From Candidatus Flavonifractor merdigallinarum (GTDB lineage Bacteria; Bacillota; Clostridia; Oscillospirales; Oscillospiraceae), in the NCBI GenBank assembly GCA_019115265.1, contig DXDX01000077.1, positions 1 through 45,113 on the forward strand: a DNA stretch of 45,113 bases. Direction: 5' to 3'. The notes under the pieces were generated by a model. The model was not told where the DNA came from. It saw only the letters and a list, made by a program, of their open reading frames with translations, and searched no databases. Both the position numbers and the translations under genes were made by a program. Below, one piece after another: positions 8,742-16,590 of this stretch; within the stretch, counting starts at the first letter, position 1; each line of letters starts with the position of its first letter.

Positions 8742-9656
8742 TCACCGCTCCAACCGTTCCAGCCGCTCCAACACCGCCTGGAACCACTCCGGCAGGGGAC
8801 ACTCCACCGTCAAACGCTCCCCGGTGCGGGGGTGGACAAAGGAAAGCTTCCGGGCGTGGAGGCACTGTCCCGCCAGACCGGGCACCGGCTTTTTGGCGCC
8901 GTATACCGTGTCCCCCAGAAGGGGGTGGCCGATGGAGGCCATATGCACCCGAATCTGGTGGGTGCGCCCCGTCTCCAGGCGGCAGCCAATATGGGTATAG
9001 CCGGAAAAGCGCCGCAGCACTTTCCAGTGGGTCACCGCCCGCCGCCCCTGAGGGTCAATTGCCATCTTCTTCCGGTCCACCGGGTGGCGGCCAATGGGAG
9101 CGTCCACCGTCCCCTCGTCCTCCCGGAAGCCCCCCACACAGACGGCCTCATAGGCCCGGTAGAGGGAGTGGTCCTGGAGCTGCTGGGCCAGCCCCAGATG
9201 GGCAAAGTCGTTTTTCGCCGCGATGATGAGCCCCGAGGTATCCCGGTCAATACGGTGGACAATGCCAGGCCGCAGCTCCCCGTTGATTCCAGAGAGGCTT
9301 TCTCCACAGTGATATAACAGTCCGTTGACTAATGTCCCGTCCGGGTGTCCGGCGGCGGGGTGGACCACCATTCCCACCGGCTTGTTGATGACAATGACAT
9401 CGTCATCCTCATACACCACGTCCAGGGGGATATTCTGGGGGCGGATGTCCACCGGCTCCGGGTCGGGGAGGGCCACGGTGTACACCGCGCCCGGCTGGGT
9501 CTTGTCCCTCTTTTTCACCGGCTCCCCCGTCCGGGTCACTGCCCCCTCTTCCATCAATCGCTGCACGGCCGAGCGGGTGAGGTCGGGCAGGCTCCGGGCC
9601 AGAAAGACATCCAGCCGCTCGCCCCCCTCCTCAGCTTGCAGCACCAGAGGCGTCAT
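8742..9656 (-). CDS. RluA/RluD-family 23S rRNA pseudouridine synthase
   Basis: The start is ATG 9656, which follows AAAGGAGGAG; a longer frame from 9716 lacks support. The 304-residue protein has an N-terminal S4 RNA-binding domain (ERLDVFLARSLPDLTRSAVQ) and the pseudouridine synthase core, with the signature HRIDRDTSGL holding the catalytic Asp137. The later KTGRTHQIRVH-type motif appears as ETGRTHQIRVHMASIGHPL. Family members convert uridines in the 23S rRNA stem loop near 1911-1917; the exact site here is an inference. Its start lies inside the end of lspA (26-base overlap). The lspA-ylyB pairing is also found in Bacillus subtilis, which supports the RluD-like assignment. Confidence 0.94.
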   Translation of the reverse strand: MTPLVLQAEEGGERLDVFLARSLPDLTRSAVQRLMEEGAVTRTGEPVKKRDKTQPGAVYTVALPDPEPVDIRPQNIPLDVVYEDDDVIVINKPVGMVVHPAAGHPDGTLVNGLLYHCGESLSGINGELRPGIVHRIDRDTSGLIIAAKNDFAHLGLAQQLQDHSLYRAYEAVCVGGFREDEGTVDAPIGRHPVDRKKMAIDPQGRRAVTHWKVLRRFSGYTHIGCRLETGRTHQIRVHMASIGHPLLGDTVYGAKKPVPGLAGQCLHARKLSFVHPRTGERLTVECPLPEWFQAVLERLERLER

Positions 9657-10122
9657 GGCCCTCCTCCTTTCCCTCCAGCTTTTCATAGAAGAACAAGTAA
9701 TAGAGGCAGAAGGCAATGCCCCCCACTACCACACAGATGTCGGCCACATTAAAGACTGCGAATTGAATAAAGGTGGTCTGGAACATGTCAGTAACAAAGC
9801 CGAAAAGGGCCCGGTCAATGAGGTTGCCCACCGCACCGGCCAGCACCATGGCCAGACACACCCGCCCAATGGGGTGGCGGGTAATCCACTTGCGCGCCAG
9901 CGCCACACACAGGACGATGGAGACCACCAGGGACACCAGGGTCAGAATCCAGGTGTGCTCCTCAAAAATGGAGAAGGCCGCGCCGGTATTTTTGACATAG
10001 GTCAAATCCATAATATGGGGCAGAAAGGGGATGCTCTCATTCCAGGGGATATAGGTGCGCACCAGGTATTTGACCACCTGATCCACCCCCACCAGGAGGA
10101 GCACCAGCAGAGCATAGAGCAT
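9631..10122 (-). CDS. lspA: lipoprotein signal peptidase (SPase II)
   Basis: This 163-residue membrane aspartyl protease removes signal peptides from diacylglyceryl-modified prolipoproteins. Four hydrophobic helices are visible. The conserved boxes are VDQVVK (Asp14), VKNTGAAFS, GNLIDR with catalytic Asp103, and FNVADIC with catalytic Asp128. The length is normal for the family. ATG 10122 follows AAGGAGA. It is the first gene of a minus-strand operon and overlaps the pseudouridine synthase gene by 26 bases, so the two are probably translationally coupled. Confidence 0.97.
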   Translation of the reverse strand: MLYALLVLLLVGVDQVVKYLVRTYIPWNESIPFLPHIMDLTYVKNTGAAFSIFEEHTWILTLVSLVVSIVLCVALARKWITRHPIGRVCLAMVLAGAVGNLIDRALFGFVTDMFQTTFIQFAVFNVADICVVVGGIAFCLYYLFFYEKLEGKEEGHDASGAAS

Positions 10123-10167
10123 GTCGGAATCTCCTTATACAGACAGGTTTGCGCCGCGCGCAGTCTT

Positions 10168-10196
10168 ATTTTATCACGCCTTGGGCGCTATCACAA
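10168..10196 (-). promoter_or_regulatory. promoter of the lspA operon
   Basis: On the minus strand TTGTGA (10191-10196), 17 bases and TAAAAT (10168-10173) with an extended -10 TGA lie 46 bases before lspA and just after the upstream terminator. Confidence 0.6.
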
Positions 10197-10200
10197 CCGC

Positions 10201-10232
10201 AAAAGGGGCGCGGAGCAGCCGCTCCGCGCCCC
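10201..10232 (-). terminator. terminator after the YbjQ-family gene
   Basis: A perfect 12-bp GC-rich stem (10205-10216 with 10221-10232) and a four-base loop are followed on the minus strand by TTTT. It separates this gene from the lspA promoter. Confidence 0.85.
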
Positions 10233-10243
10233 ACAGGGAAGGA

Positions 10244-10564
10244 TTAGTCCAGAACCACAGCCGTTCCCGAGACGCTGACCATCAGCATCCCGTTGTCCGA
10301 GCCCAGGACCTCATAGTCCACATCCACGCCGATGACCGCGTCGGCTCCCAGCGCCTGGGCCCGCTGGCTCATCTCGGCCAGCGCCTCCTCCCGGGCCTTT
10401 TGCAGCTCTTCCTCATAGCCCTGGCTGCGCCCGCCGAAGATGTTGCGCAGACCCGCGCCGATGTCCTTGAACATGTTGATGCCGGTGATAACCTCGCCAA
10501 AGACAATCCCCCGGTACTCCCGGACGGCGCGGCCCTCCACGGCATTGGTGGTGGTGACAATCAT
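10244..10564 (-). CDS. YbjQ/UPF0145 family protein
   Basis: The start ATG 10564 lies nine bases after AGGAGGG; a longer upstream frame is not supported. The 106-residue product has the family hallmarks: N-terminal strand [12 protein letters not shown], a helix with the charged stretch [16 protein letters not shown], then [15 protein letters not shown]. These small cytosolic proteins form beta-rich pentamers in known structures, and their function is unknown. It has its own terminator and sits between ftsH and lspA, each separated by a hairpin, so it is probably monocistronic. Confidence 0.93.
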   Translation of the reverse strand: MIVTTTNAVEGRAVREYRGIVFGEVITGINMFKDIGAGLRNIFGGRSQGYEEELQKAREEALAEMSQRAQALGADAVIGVDVDYEVLGSDNGMLMVSVSGTAVVLD

Positions 10565-10597
10565 ATGTAGTTCCCTCCTATCGTATTGGTGACACAG

Positions 10598-10636
10598 AAA
10601 ACCGGCGGGCGGCAGCCTGCGCTGCCGCCCGCCCGG
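10598..10636 (-). terminator. terminator after the first ftsH
   Basis: A 15-bp GC-rich stem with one bulged base (10602-10616 with 10621-10636) is followed on the minus strand by TTTT. It ends the ftsH transcript just before the YbjQ-family gene. Confidence 0.8.
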
Positions 10637-10667
10637 TGTGAGTATACCACAGGGAAACGGGAATCGT

Positions 10668-12836
10668 CTAGCCTTTTGGCTTCCCTTCCGGCGGAATCTC
10701 TCCGCCGCTGGAGCCGCTGTCCGAATCCTCAGGCCCACCCTCGGGGGGATTGACCGGCTCACTAACCATATGGATGTTGCGGGCGGGGGGCTCAATGGAG
10801 CGGTCCTTCTGCTCCTCCTCCGGCCGCGCGCCGTAGTTGTCGGCGGTGGCGGGGTCGCGGCCCTCCAGAATGGCCATCATCTCCTCGCCGGTGATGGTCT
10901 CCTTTTCCAGAAGATACTCCACCACCTTGTCCATATCCTCCCGGTTGTCCCGGATGATCTGCACAGCCTTGTCAAAGGACTGGCGCAGCAGCTCCATAAC
11001 CGCCTTATCAATGTCGGCGGCGGTGTTCTGCGCACAGTCAATGCCGTAGCCCCCATCCAGGAACTGATTGCGGCGGGAGGCCAGCGCCATCATACCGAAC
11101 TTGTCGCTCATACCGTACAGGGCCACCATATTGCGGGCCAGCGTCGTGGCCTGCTGGATGTCCTGCGCAGCGCCGTTGGTCTGCACGTTCAGGACCACCT
11201 CTTCGGCGGCCCGGCCGCCCATGCAGGTGGCAATCTCCGAGAGCATCTCGTCCCGAGTCTGGAGGTTCTTGTCCTCCTCGGGGAGGTGGAGGGTGTAGCC
11301 CAGCGCCCCCTGGGTGTGGGGGACAATGGTGATTTTCTGCACGGGGGTGGTGTTCTTCTGTTTGAAGGACACCATAGCGTGGCCCACCTCGTGATAGGCC
11401 ACCAGCTTGCGCTCAAAGGCGGAGAGGACGGAGTTCTTCTTTTCCGCGCCGGCGATGACCAGCTCAAAGGCGGTGAGCAAGTCGTTCTGATTCACCGCCT
11501 TGCGGCCCAGACGCACCGCGCGGAGGGCGGCCTCGTTGACCAGGTTGGCCAGATCCGCGCCCACCGCGCCGGCGGTGGCCAGGGCGATTTTGTTGAGGTC
11601 CACATCTTCCGCCAGGCGGATGTTGCGGGTGTGGACCTGGAGGGTGGCCAGACGTCCAGCCAGGTTGGGCCGGTCCACGGTGATGCGTCGGTCAAAGCGG
11701 CCGGGGCGCAGCAGGGCCTGGTCCAGCACCTCGGGCCGGTTGGTGGCCGCCAGGAGGATGACGCCCTTGGTGGGGTCAAAGCCGTCCATCTCGGCCAGAA
11801 GCTGGTTGAGGGTCTGCTCCCGCTCGTCGTTGCCGCCCATGCGGTTGTCGCGGGATTTACCGATGGTGTCAATCTCGTCAATAAAGACGATACAGGGGGC
11901 CATTTTGCTGGCCTCTTTGAAGAGGTCACGGACACGGGAGGCACCCACGCCCACGAACATCTCCACAAAGTCGGAGCCACTGATGGAGAAGAAGGGCACA
12001 TTCGCCTCACCGGCCACGGCCTTAGCCAGCAGGGTCTTACCGGTGCCCGGCGGGCCCACCAGCAGCGCGCCCTTGGGGAGCTTGGCGCCGATTTCGGTGT
12101 ACTTCTGGGGGTTGTGGAGGAAGTCGATAATCTCCTCCAGGCTCTCCTTGGCCTCGCCCTGACCGGCCACATCTTTAAAGGTAACGCCGGTCTTTTTCTC
12201 CACATAGACCTTGGCGTTGGCCTTGCCCACGCCGCCCAGGCCGCCGCCCATCTTGCCCGCCATGCTGCGGAACAGGAAGGAGAACACCACCACCATCAGC
12301 ACCATGGGCACCACATAGGAGATCAGAATGCTGACAATGGGGTTGAGCTCGGACTCGTAGGGATAGCCGTAGCGCACCCCGTGCTCGTCCATGAGCTGGA
12401 TGATCTCATCGTCGTTGAGGGGGGCGCAGTAGTAGCTGCGGGCCTTGGCCAGCCGCTCGTCCACCGTGAGGGTCTTGCCCTCCCCGGCAAAGAGCTGCTC
12501 CAGGGTCTGGGTGCCCGCGGTCTGGCTCTGGGTCTGGGGCTGGGTGCTCTGGATGACATCAACCTGGGCATTGACATCAATGCCCACCGCCGCGGCGTCC
12601 TCTTTGAGGTAGATGGTAAACTTGCTGTTTGCCGTGGTGACGGAGTAGACCTTGTCCTCGATAACCAGCTGCTTGAATTCGCTGTACCGGATCTCGGTGG
12701 AGTTGGCCTGGGCCGCCATACCGGTAAAGTAGTTGACCAGAATGGTGATGATGAGCGCCCAGAGGACGATGGAGGCGATGCCCATCAGGTTGCGCTTGTT
12801 GTTACTGCCGGATTTACGCGGTTTATCGGGCTTCAA
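10668..12836 (-). CDS. ftsH: ATP-dependent zinc metalloprotease FtsH (long form)
   Basis: I place the start at TTG 12836, eight bases after AAGGAGG; the upstream ATG (12926) overlaps the promoter -35 box. The 722-residue protein has a membrane helix (about residues 18-38), a long Gln/Thr-rich exterior domain (to about 165), a second helix (near 170-190), and the AAA+ module: Walker A GPPGTGKT near 260, Walker [10 protein letters not shown], and the second region of homology [18 protein letters not shown]. The zinc motif is HEVGH near residue 480, where most family members have HEAGH; both His and Glu are kept. FtsH degrades misfolded and regulatory membrane proteins. The acidic/Gly/Pro-rich tail is probably disordered. 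A second ftsH lies at the window's right edge. Confidence 0.97.
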   Translation of the reverse strand: MKPDKPRKSGSNNKRNLMGIASIVLWALIITILVNYFTGMAAQANSTEIRYSEFKQLVIEDKVYSVTTANSKFTIYLKEDAAAVGIDVNAQVDVIQSTQPQTQSQTAGTQTLEQLFAGEGKTLTVDERLAKARSYYCAPLNDDEIIQLMDEHGVRYGYPYESELNPIVSILISYVVPMVLMVVVFSFLFRSMAGKMGGGLGGVGKANAKVYVEKKTGVTFKDVAGQGEAKESLEEIIDFLHNPQKYTEIGAKLPKGALLVGPPGTGKTLLAKAVAGEANVPFFSISGSDFVEMFVGVGASRVRDLFKEASKMAPCIVFIDEIDTIGKSRDNRMGGNDEREQTLNQLLAEMDGFDPTKGVILLAATNRPEVLDQALLRPGRFDRRITVDRPNLAGRLATLQVHTRNIRLAEDVDLNKIALATAGAVGADLANLVNEAALRAVRLGRKAVNQNDLLTAFELVIAGAEKKNSVLSAFERKLVAYHEVGHAMVSFKQKNTTPVQKITIVPHTQGALGYTLHLPEEDKNLQTRDEMLSEIATCMGGRAAEEVVLNVQTNGAAQDIQQATTLARNMVALYGMSDKFGMMALASRRNQFLDGGYGIDCAQNTAADIDKAVMELLRQSFDKAVQIIRDNREDMDKVVEYLLEKETITGEEMMAILEGRDPATADNYGARPEEEQKDRSIEPPARNIHMVSEPVNPPEGGPEDSDSGSSGGEIPPEGKPKG

Positions 12837-12897
12837 ATCGCTGCCCTCCTTGTGTAAAATTGAAGAAGCGCCGCTTTTGGCGCTGTCAGTCCTCTTA

Positions 12898-12926
12898 TTT
12901 ATAACACAACCCACTCCCAAATACAA
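12898..12926 (-). promoter_or_regulatory. ftsH: promoter of the first ftsH
   Basis: On the minus strand TTGTAT (12921-12926), 17 bases and TATAAA (12898-12903) lie 62 bases before the TTG start. The leader contains a six-base-pair hairpin (12867-12872 with 12879-12884). Confidence 0.65.
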
Positions 12927-13010
12927 GGAAACCCACCAGAAAAGCTGTAAACTTTCTGTGAAAGGGGATTAGCGCAGCAGCAAAGCGGATTACGCCCAAC
13001 GTTCAGGTGC

Positions 13011-13050
13011 AAAAAACGGGCCGCTCCGGCACACACCCCGGAGCAGCCCG
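13011..13050 (-). terminator. terminator after the Amt-PII gene
   Basis: A 13-bp GC-rich stem with one mismatch (13017-13029 with 13038-13050) is followed on the minus strand by TTTTTT. It lies 27 bases after the stop codon. Confidence 0.88.
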
Positions 13051-13077
13051 CCGTTTTAAGCCTGCGCGAAACGTGGA

Positions 13078-14817
13078 TTATTCCACATCGTTGAGCGCGG
13101 CCAAATCTTCCTCTCCTGTCCGAACCTTGACAACCTTATCCACACGGTAGACAAAAATTTTGCCGTCGCCAATATGTCCGGTATACAGGGCCTCTTTCGC
13201 CGCCTGGATGATTTGATCCACCGGAATATTGCCCACTACTACCTCTACTTTTACCTTGGGCAGCAGCGTGGCGTCCATCTCTACGCCGCGGTAGCGCTCT
13301 CCGGCGCCCTTCTGAATGCCGCAGCCCATCACCTGGGTTACGGTCATGCCGGTGACGCCGATGCGGTTCATGGCCTTCTTCAGGCGGTCGTAATGGGTCA
13401 GGCGCGAAATGATGGTAACTTTATAAATCCCGGTGTCCCGCTCGGGCATCGGCGCGGGAGCCTGGGTGCCGGCGGCCACGGCCACAGGCGCCCCTTCATC
13501 CACGCCCAGATCGGTATTCTCATTGACATCCATCTGCATGGTGTTGGAGACATCCATGATGCTGAAGCCGGCATAGGCGCTGGGCAGCCCGTGCTCGCAG
13601 GCGTCGAGGCCCACAATCTCCTCTTCCTCGGTCACCCGCAGCCCCACAGTGGCCTTGATGATGGTAAAGGCGATGGTAATGGTGATGGCCGCCCAGGCAC
13701 AGATGGAGACAATGCCCAGCATCTGGAGCAGAAGCTGATGGAAACCGCCGCCGTAGAAGAGCCCCACCACCGAGTCATTGCCCGGGGCGGAAGTGGTCGC
13801 AAAGAGGCCCACAGCCAGGGTGCCCCACACGCCGTTGCAGAAGTGGACCGCCACAGCGCCCACCGGGTCATCAACCCGCAGTTTGTAGTCCAGGAACCAC
13901 ACGCCAAAGCACACCAGCAGGCCGGCCACGGCGCCGATGATGGCCGCGCCCAGGCAGTCTGTGACATCGCAGCCGGCGGTGATGGCCACCAGACCGGCCA
14001 GAGAGGCGTTCAGACACATGGAGACATCAGGCTTGCCGTACTTGGCCCAGGTAAAGATCATGCAGACCACCGTGGCAATGGACGGGGCAATGGTGGTGGT
14101 CAGGAAGATGGAACCCAGCTGGTCCACCGAAGTGGCGGCGGCGCCGTTGAAGCCGTACCAGCCCAGCCAGAGGATAAAGCACCCCAGGCAGCCAAGGGGG
14201 AGGTTGTGCCCGGGGAAGGCATTGACGCGGGTGACATTCCCGGCGCTGTCCCGGTCATACTTGCCAATGCGGGGGCCCAGCATGGCCGCGCCCACCAGCG
14301 CGCACAGGCCGCCCACCATGTGGATGGCCGCGGAACCGGCAAAATCGTGGAACCCCAGCTGGGACAGCCAGCCGCCACCCCAAATCCAGTGGGCCTCAAC
14401 GGGGTAGATGACCGCGGAAATCACCGCGGAGTAGATGCAGTAGGACAGAAACTTGGTCCGCTCCGCCATCGCGCCGGAGACAATGGTGGCGGTGGTGGCG
14501 CAGAACACCAGGTTAAACACAAAATTGGACCAGTCAAAGCTGGAATAGCTGGTAAAGATGTCAAATCCGGGCTTTCCGATGATGCCGAACATGTCCTCGC
14601 CCAGCAGGAGGCCAAAGCCAATCAGGACAAACATAGGGGTGCCGATGCAGAAGTCCATCAGGTTCTTCATCAAAATATTGCCGGTGTTTTTTGCACGGGT
14701 AAAACCGGCCTCCACCATGGCAAAACCGGCCTGCATCCAGAACACAAGAGCCGCGCCAATCAGAAACCAGACGCCAAAGACAATCCCATTGACTGCAAGA
14801 AGCATCTCCTCTGTCAT
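13078..14817 (-). CDS. amt: ammonium transporter fused to a C-terminal PII signalling domain
   Basis: This 579-residue protein joins two proteins that normally interact. Residues 1-395 are an Amt/MEP/Rh channel with about 11 hydrophobic helices. The twin pore histidines are present: His166 in AAIHMVGG and His325 in AVHFCNG. The Amt C-terminal signature follows as EEEEIVGLDACEHGLPSAY. After a Pro/Ala linker, residues from about 464 are a GlnB/PII domain with KVKVEVVV and GHIGDGKIFVY and the C-terminal RTGEED. PII proteins bind ATP, ADP and 2-oxoglutarate and plug the Amt pore through the T-loop. The T-loop Tyr51 equivalent is Met514, so uridylylation should not occur. Fused PII should gate its own channel. 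ATG 14817 follows AAGGAGAGG. The gene is monocistronic. Confidence 0.95.
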   Translation of the reverse strand: MTEEMLLAVNGIVFGVWFLIGAALVFWMQAGFAMVEAGFTRAKNTGNILMKNLMDFCIGTPMFVLIGFGLLLGEDMFGIIGKPGFDIFTSYSSFDWSNFVFNLVFCATTATIVSGAMAERTKFLSYCIYSAVISAVIYPVEAHWIWGGGWLSQLGFHDFAGSAAIHMVGGLCALVGAAMLGPRIGKYDRDSAGNVTRVNAFPGHNLPLGCLGCFILWLGWYGFNGAAATSVDQLGSIFLTTTIAPSIATVVCMIFTWAKYGKPDVSMCLNASLAGLVAITAGCDVTDCLGAAIIGAVAGLLVCFGVWFLDYKLRVDDPVGAVAVHFCNGVWGTLAVGLFATTSAPGNDSVVGLFYGGGFHQLLLQMLGIVSICAWAAITITIAFTIIKATVGLRVTEEEEIVGLDACEHGLPSAYAGFSIMDVSNTMQMDVNENTDLGVDEGAPVAVAAGTQAPAPMPERDTGIYKVTIISRLTHYDRLKKAMNRIGVTGMTVTQVMGCGIQKGAGERYRGVEMDATLLPKVKVEVVVGNIPVDQIIQAAKEALYTGHIGDGKIFVYRVDKVVKVRTGEEDLAALNDVE

Positions 14818-14883
14818 GCCAATCCTCTCCTTCTACGTTCACAGTTTCAGCATTTCTTTTCAGGCCTGTTCCACCGTGTGGAG

Positions 14884-14918
14884 AAAAAGAACAGGGCGCC
14901 GGATTCCTCCAGCGCCCT
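14884..14918 (-). terminator. terminator-like hairpin in the leader of the Amt-PII gene
   Basis: On the minus strand a ten-bp stem (14909-14918 with 14893-14902; one G-T pair) encloses a six-base loop and is followed by GTTCTTTTT. It lies between the promoter and the start codon. A second possible stem (CCTGTTC with GAACAGG) overlaps its 3' arm and T tract. This looks like an attenuator. Confidence 0.6.
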
Positions 14919-14931
14919 TGCTATGTCAAAC

Positions 14932-14960
14932 AGTATAAAAAGAATTTTATAAAATGTCAA
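14932..14960 (-). promoter_or_regulatory. strong promoter of the Amt-PII gene with AT palindromes
   Basis: On the minus strand a consensus TTGACA (14955-14960) and TATACT (14932-14937) are separated by exactly 17 bases. A perfect palindrome ATTTTATAAAAT (14944-14955) fills the spacer. Near-copies lie at about 14970-14979 and 15000-15011, suggesting a repressor or activator site. Confidence 0.8.
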
Positions 14961-15106
14961 CTTGCAGAAATTATAAAATAGGCGGTATTAAAATCTTGAA
15001 TTTTATAAAAAATGAATGAATCTATTTTTAAGGCGTCATTTGTAGCTGTGTGCCGCATATACTATTGCCTATTTGAGCAAATGGGCACCGGGAGAGCCAG
15101 CCGCTG

Positions 15107-15724
15107 TCAGCTTGAAAACGGCTGGGGCGCGATGAGAAGGGAGACATCTCCAAAGCCAAAGAAGCTCTCCTCACTCTCCTGGAAGAAGAGTTCTTCTCCC
15201 CAGGTCAAATTTCGAATGGCCTCCGCGTCCTCTGGATGAAGCCCCGACTGCTGGATGTCCACTCCATACCGGACATACAGCAAATAGCCGCCCGCTTCCG
15301 ACGCTTCCCCCAGAATGGAGGCCGGGTTGATTTGAATGGGGACAGATGCAGGTGCGCTCCAGTCCAGATAGCGCAGGACACAGTTCTGGTAGGCCTGGTC
15401 CAGAAAATAGGCGGTGAGCCGAACTTGGAACAGGCCGCTGAAGTCCTGCGTCAAGGTGGCCCGATAGAACTGCTCCATTCCGTCAATCGTCTCCACCTGG
15501 GAGCGGTCAAAGAATCCAAATTCGCTCGGCAGCTCCTGATACCGCTCAAAGCTCCCCTCAAATTCCGCCTGGGTGGCCGTATCCATCACCTTGGTGGTGG
15601 TAACCCGGTTGGAGATGGCAGGGCGCTCTTCTTTCTCTGCCCCCAAAAAACAGAGAGCGAACAGAACTACCCCCGCCAGAATGACACAGACCAGAACCAA
15701 AAGCAGGCTTTTTTTGTGCGCCAT
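15107..15724 (-). CDS. membrane-anchored protein of unknown function
   Basis: ATG 15724 follows AAAGGAGGGAAG, which decides the start. The 205-residue product has a basic N-terminus (MAHKKS) and one hydrophobic helix (about residues 6-28) followed by a soluble, rather acidic domain, so it is probably anchored in the membrane with the domain outside. The helix contains LAGVVLFALC, but this is not a clean lipobox. I recognise no family. Its start lies 16 bases after the end of the VanZ gene, so the two form a minus-strand operon. Any shared role in the envelope is an inference. Confidence 0.75.
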   Translation of the reverse strand: MAHKKSLLLVLVCVILAGVVLFALCFLGAEKEERPAISNRVTTTKVMDTATQAEFEGSFERYQELPSEFGFFDRSQVETIDGMEQFYRATLTQDFSGLFQVRLTAYFLDQAYQNCVLRYLDWSAPASVPIQINPASILGEASEAGGYLLYVRYGVDIQQSGLHPEDAEAIRNLTWGEELFFQESEESFFGFGDVSLLIAPQPFSS

Positions 15725-15740
15725 CTTCTTCCCTCCTTTT

Positions 15741-16349
15741 TCAAGTACGGAATTGAACCATCGAAACTCTTGTGTACAGGAGCCACCCCAGCGCCGTTCC
15801 CAGGGTGTTGAGAAATACATCGCTGACGTCAACGGCGCGGCCAACCACAAACTGCATCCCCTCAATACTCAAGGACAGGGCCGCTCCCACAGCTACAACC
15901 GGAATTACCCGTTTCCACCGCCACAGAAAGGGCACAAAAACCCCCAGCGGAAGAAAAAGGGCCACATTTCCCACCAGCATGATGCCTTCCCAGAGAGAAT
16001 CGACGCGCAAGCCGCTCCACAGATGGAGGTTAATCCCGCCCTGAAACCAGCGGGGCGCAGGAGGTATCCAGCCGTGAAAGAGGGAAACCCAGACCATTTC
16101 CAAGTTCAGTGTGATACTCAGAAGAAAGGCCAGATAGCACACAAAGAGAAGGACTGCAAGCTCACAGGGCCACTGGACACTCCGTCCTCTCCTCCGCCGC
16201 ACCAGCCACCGTCCGCCACATACCACCAGCAGCGCCAGCAGGACGGAGGGCAGAGACCAGAGCACATACCCAAAGAGCAGGGCAACGGAACTTGAGAACA
16301 AAATGGTGCCCCCTTTCGGGATTGTACTGGTATTTGGGAAGTAGTCCAT
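15741..16349 (-). CDS. VanZ-family membrane protein
   Basis: This protein of up to 202 residues has four to five membrane helices and the VanZ-like core GNVALFLPLGVFVPF, then SIEGMQFVVGRAVDVSDVFL and NTLGTALGWLLY. VanZ of Tn1546 gives low-level teicoplanin resistance by an unknown route, and most chromosomal VanZ-like proteins are uncharacterised envelope proteins. The start is open: ATG 16349 has only a weak ribosome site, while the in-frame TTG 16301 lies seven bases after GAAAGGGGG and just before the first helix. I favour TTG slightly. It is the first gene of a two-gene operon with the unknown anchored protein. No other glycopeptide-resistance gene is near. Confidence 0.88.
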   Translation of the reverse strand: MDYFPNTSTIPKGGTILFSSSVALLFGYVLWSLPSVLLALLVVCGGRWLVRRRRGRSVQWPCELAVLLFVCYLAFLLSITLNLEMVWVSLFHGWIPPAPRWFQGGINLHLWSGLRVDSLWEGIMLVGNVALFLPLGVFVPFLWRWKRVIPVVAVGAALSLSIEGMQFVVGRAVDVSDVFLNTLGTALGWLLYTRVSMVQFRT

Positions 16350-16408
16350 GTATTACTGCCCCACTTCCCACCCCAGCCGCTTTCGTTTTGCAGCTTTTTC
16401 TATCTTCT

Positions 16409-16437
16409 ATTATACAGCACTGGCTTATTTCATAAAT
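16409..16437 (-). promoter_or_regulatory. candidate promoter of the VanZ operon
   Basis: On the minus strand TATAAT (16409-16414) has a weak ATTTAT 17 bases upstream. It lies 60 bases before the ATG. Confidence 0.45.
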
Positions 16438-16541
16438 GACCTGATTCAACAAATTTTTTATTGAAAATTTAGTATATAAGCCAAAGGAGCGGGCACCATT
16501 CCTTTCCACCGCAAGTTTCTCTTTTTCCAAAAGGCGGGATG

Positions 16542-16550
16542 TGTTATACT
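16542..16550 (+). promoter_or_regulatory. extended -10 promoter of rlmB
   Basis: TGTTATACT is an extended -10 element 41 bases before the rlmB start. No good -35 box is seen, which is usual for this promoter class. Confidence 0.5.
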
Positions 16551-16590
16551 GGACTATAAATCTGAATGTTCTGACGAGGAGAACCGTCTT

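Noticed and set aside
10638..12857. 739-residue plus-strand frame opposite the first ftsH
   Set aside because: It is a complement of conserved FtsH codons, with a biased His/Gly/Val composition and no family features.
14884..14930. ANTAR-type tandem hairpin in the amt leader
   Set aside because: The first loop AGGAAT lacks the G expected in the loop, and the second stem has a long irregular loop. A general attenuator is kept as the safer description.
15012..15239. 75-residue plus-strand frame after the amt promoter
   Set aside because: No ribosome site, and its second half is antisense to the end of the anchored unknown protein.
15741..16349. Vancomycin-resistance operon
   Set aside because: Only a VanZ-like protein is present. 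No vanH, vanA, vanX or two-component genes are nearby, and VanZ-like proteins are common in Firmicute chromosomes.
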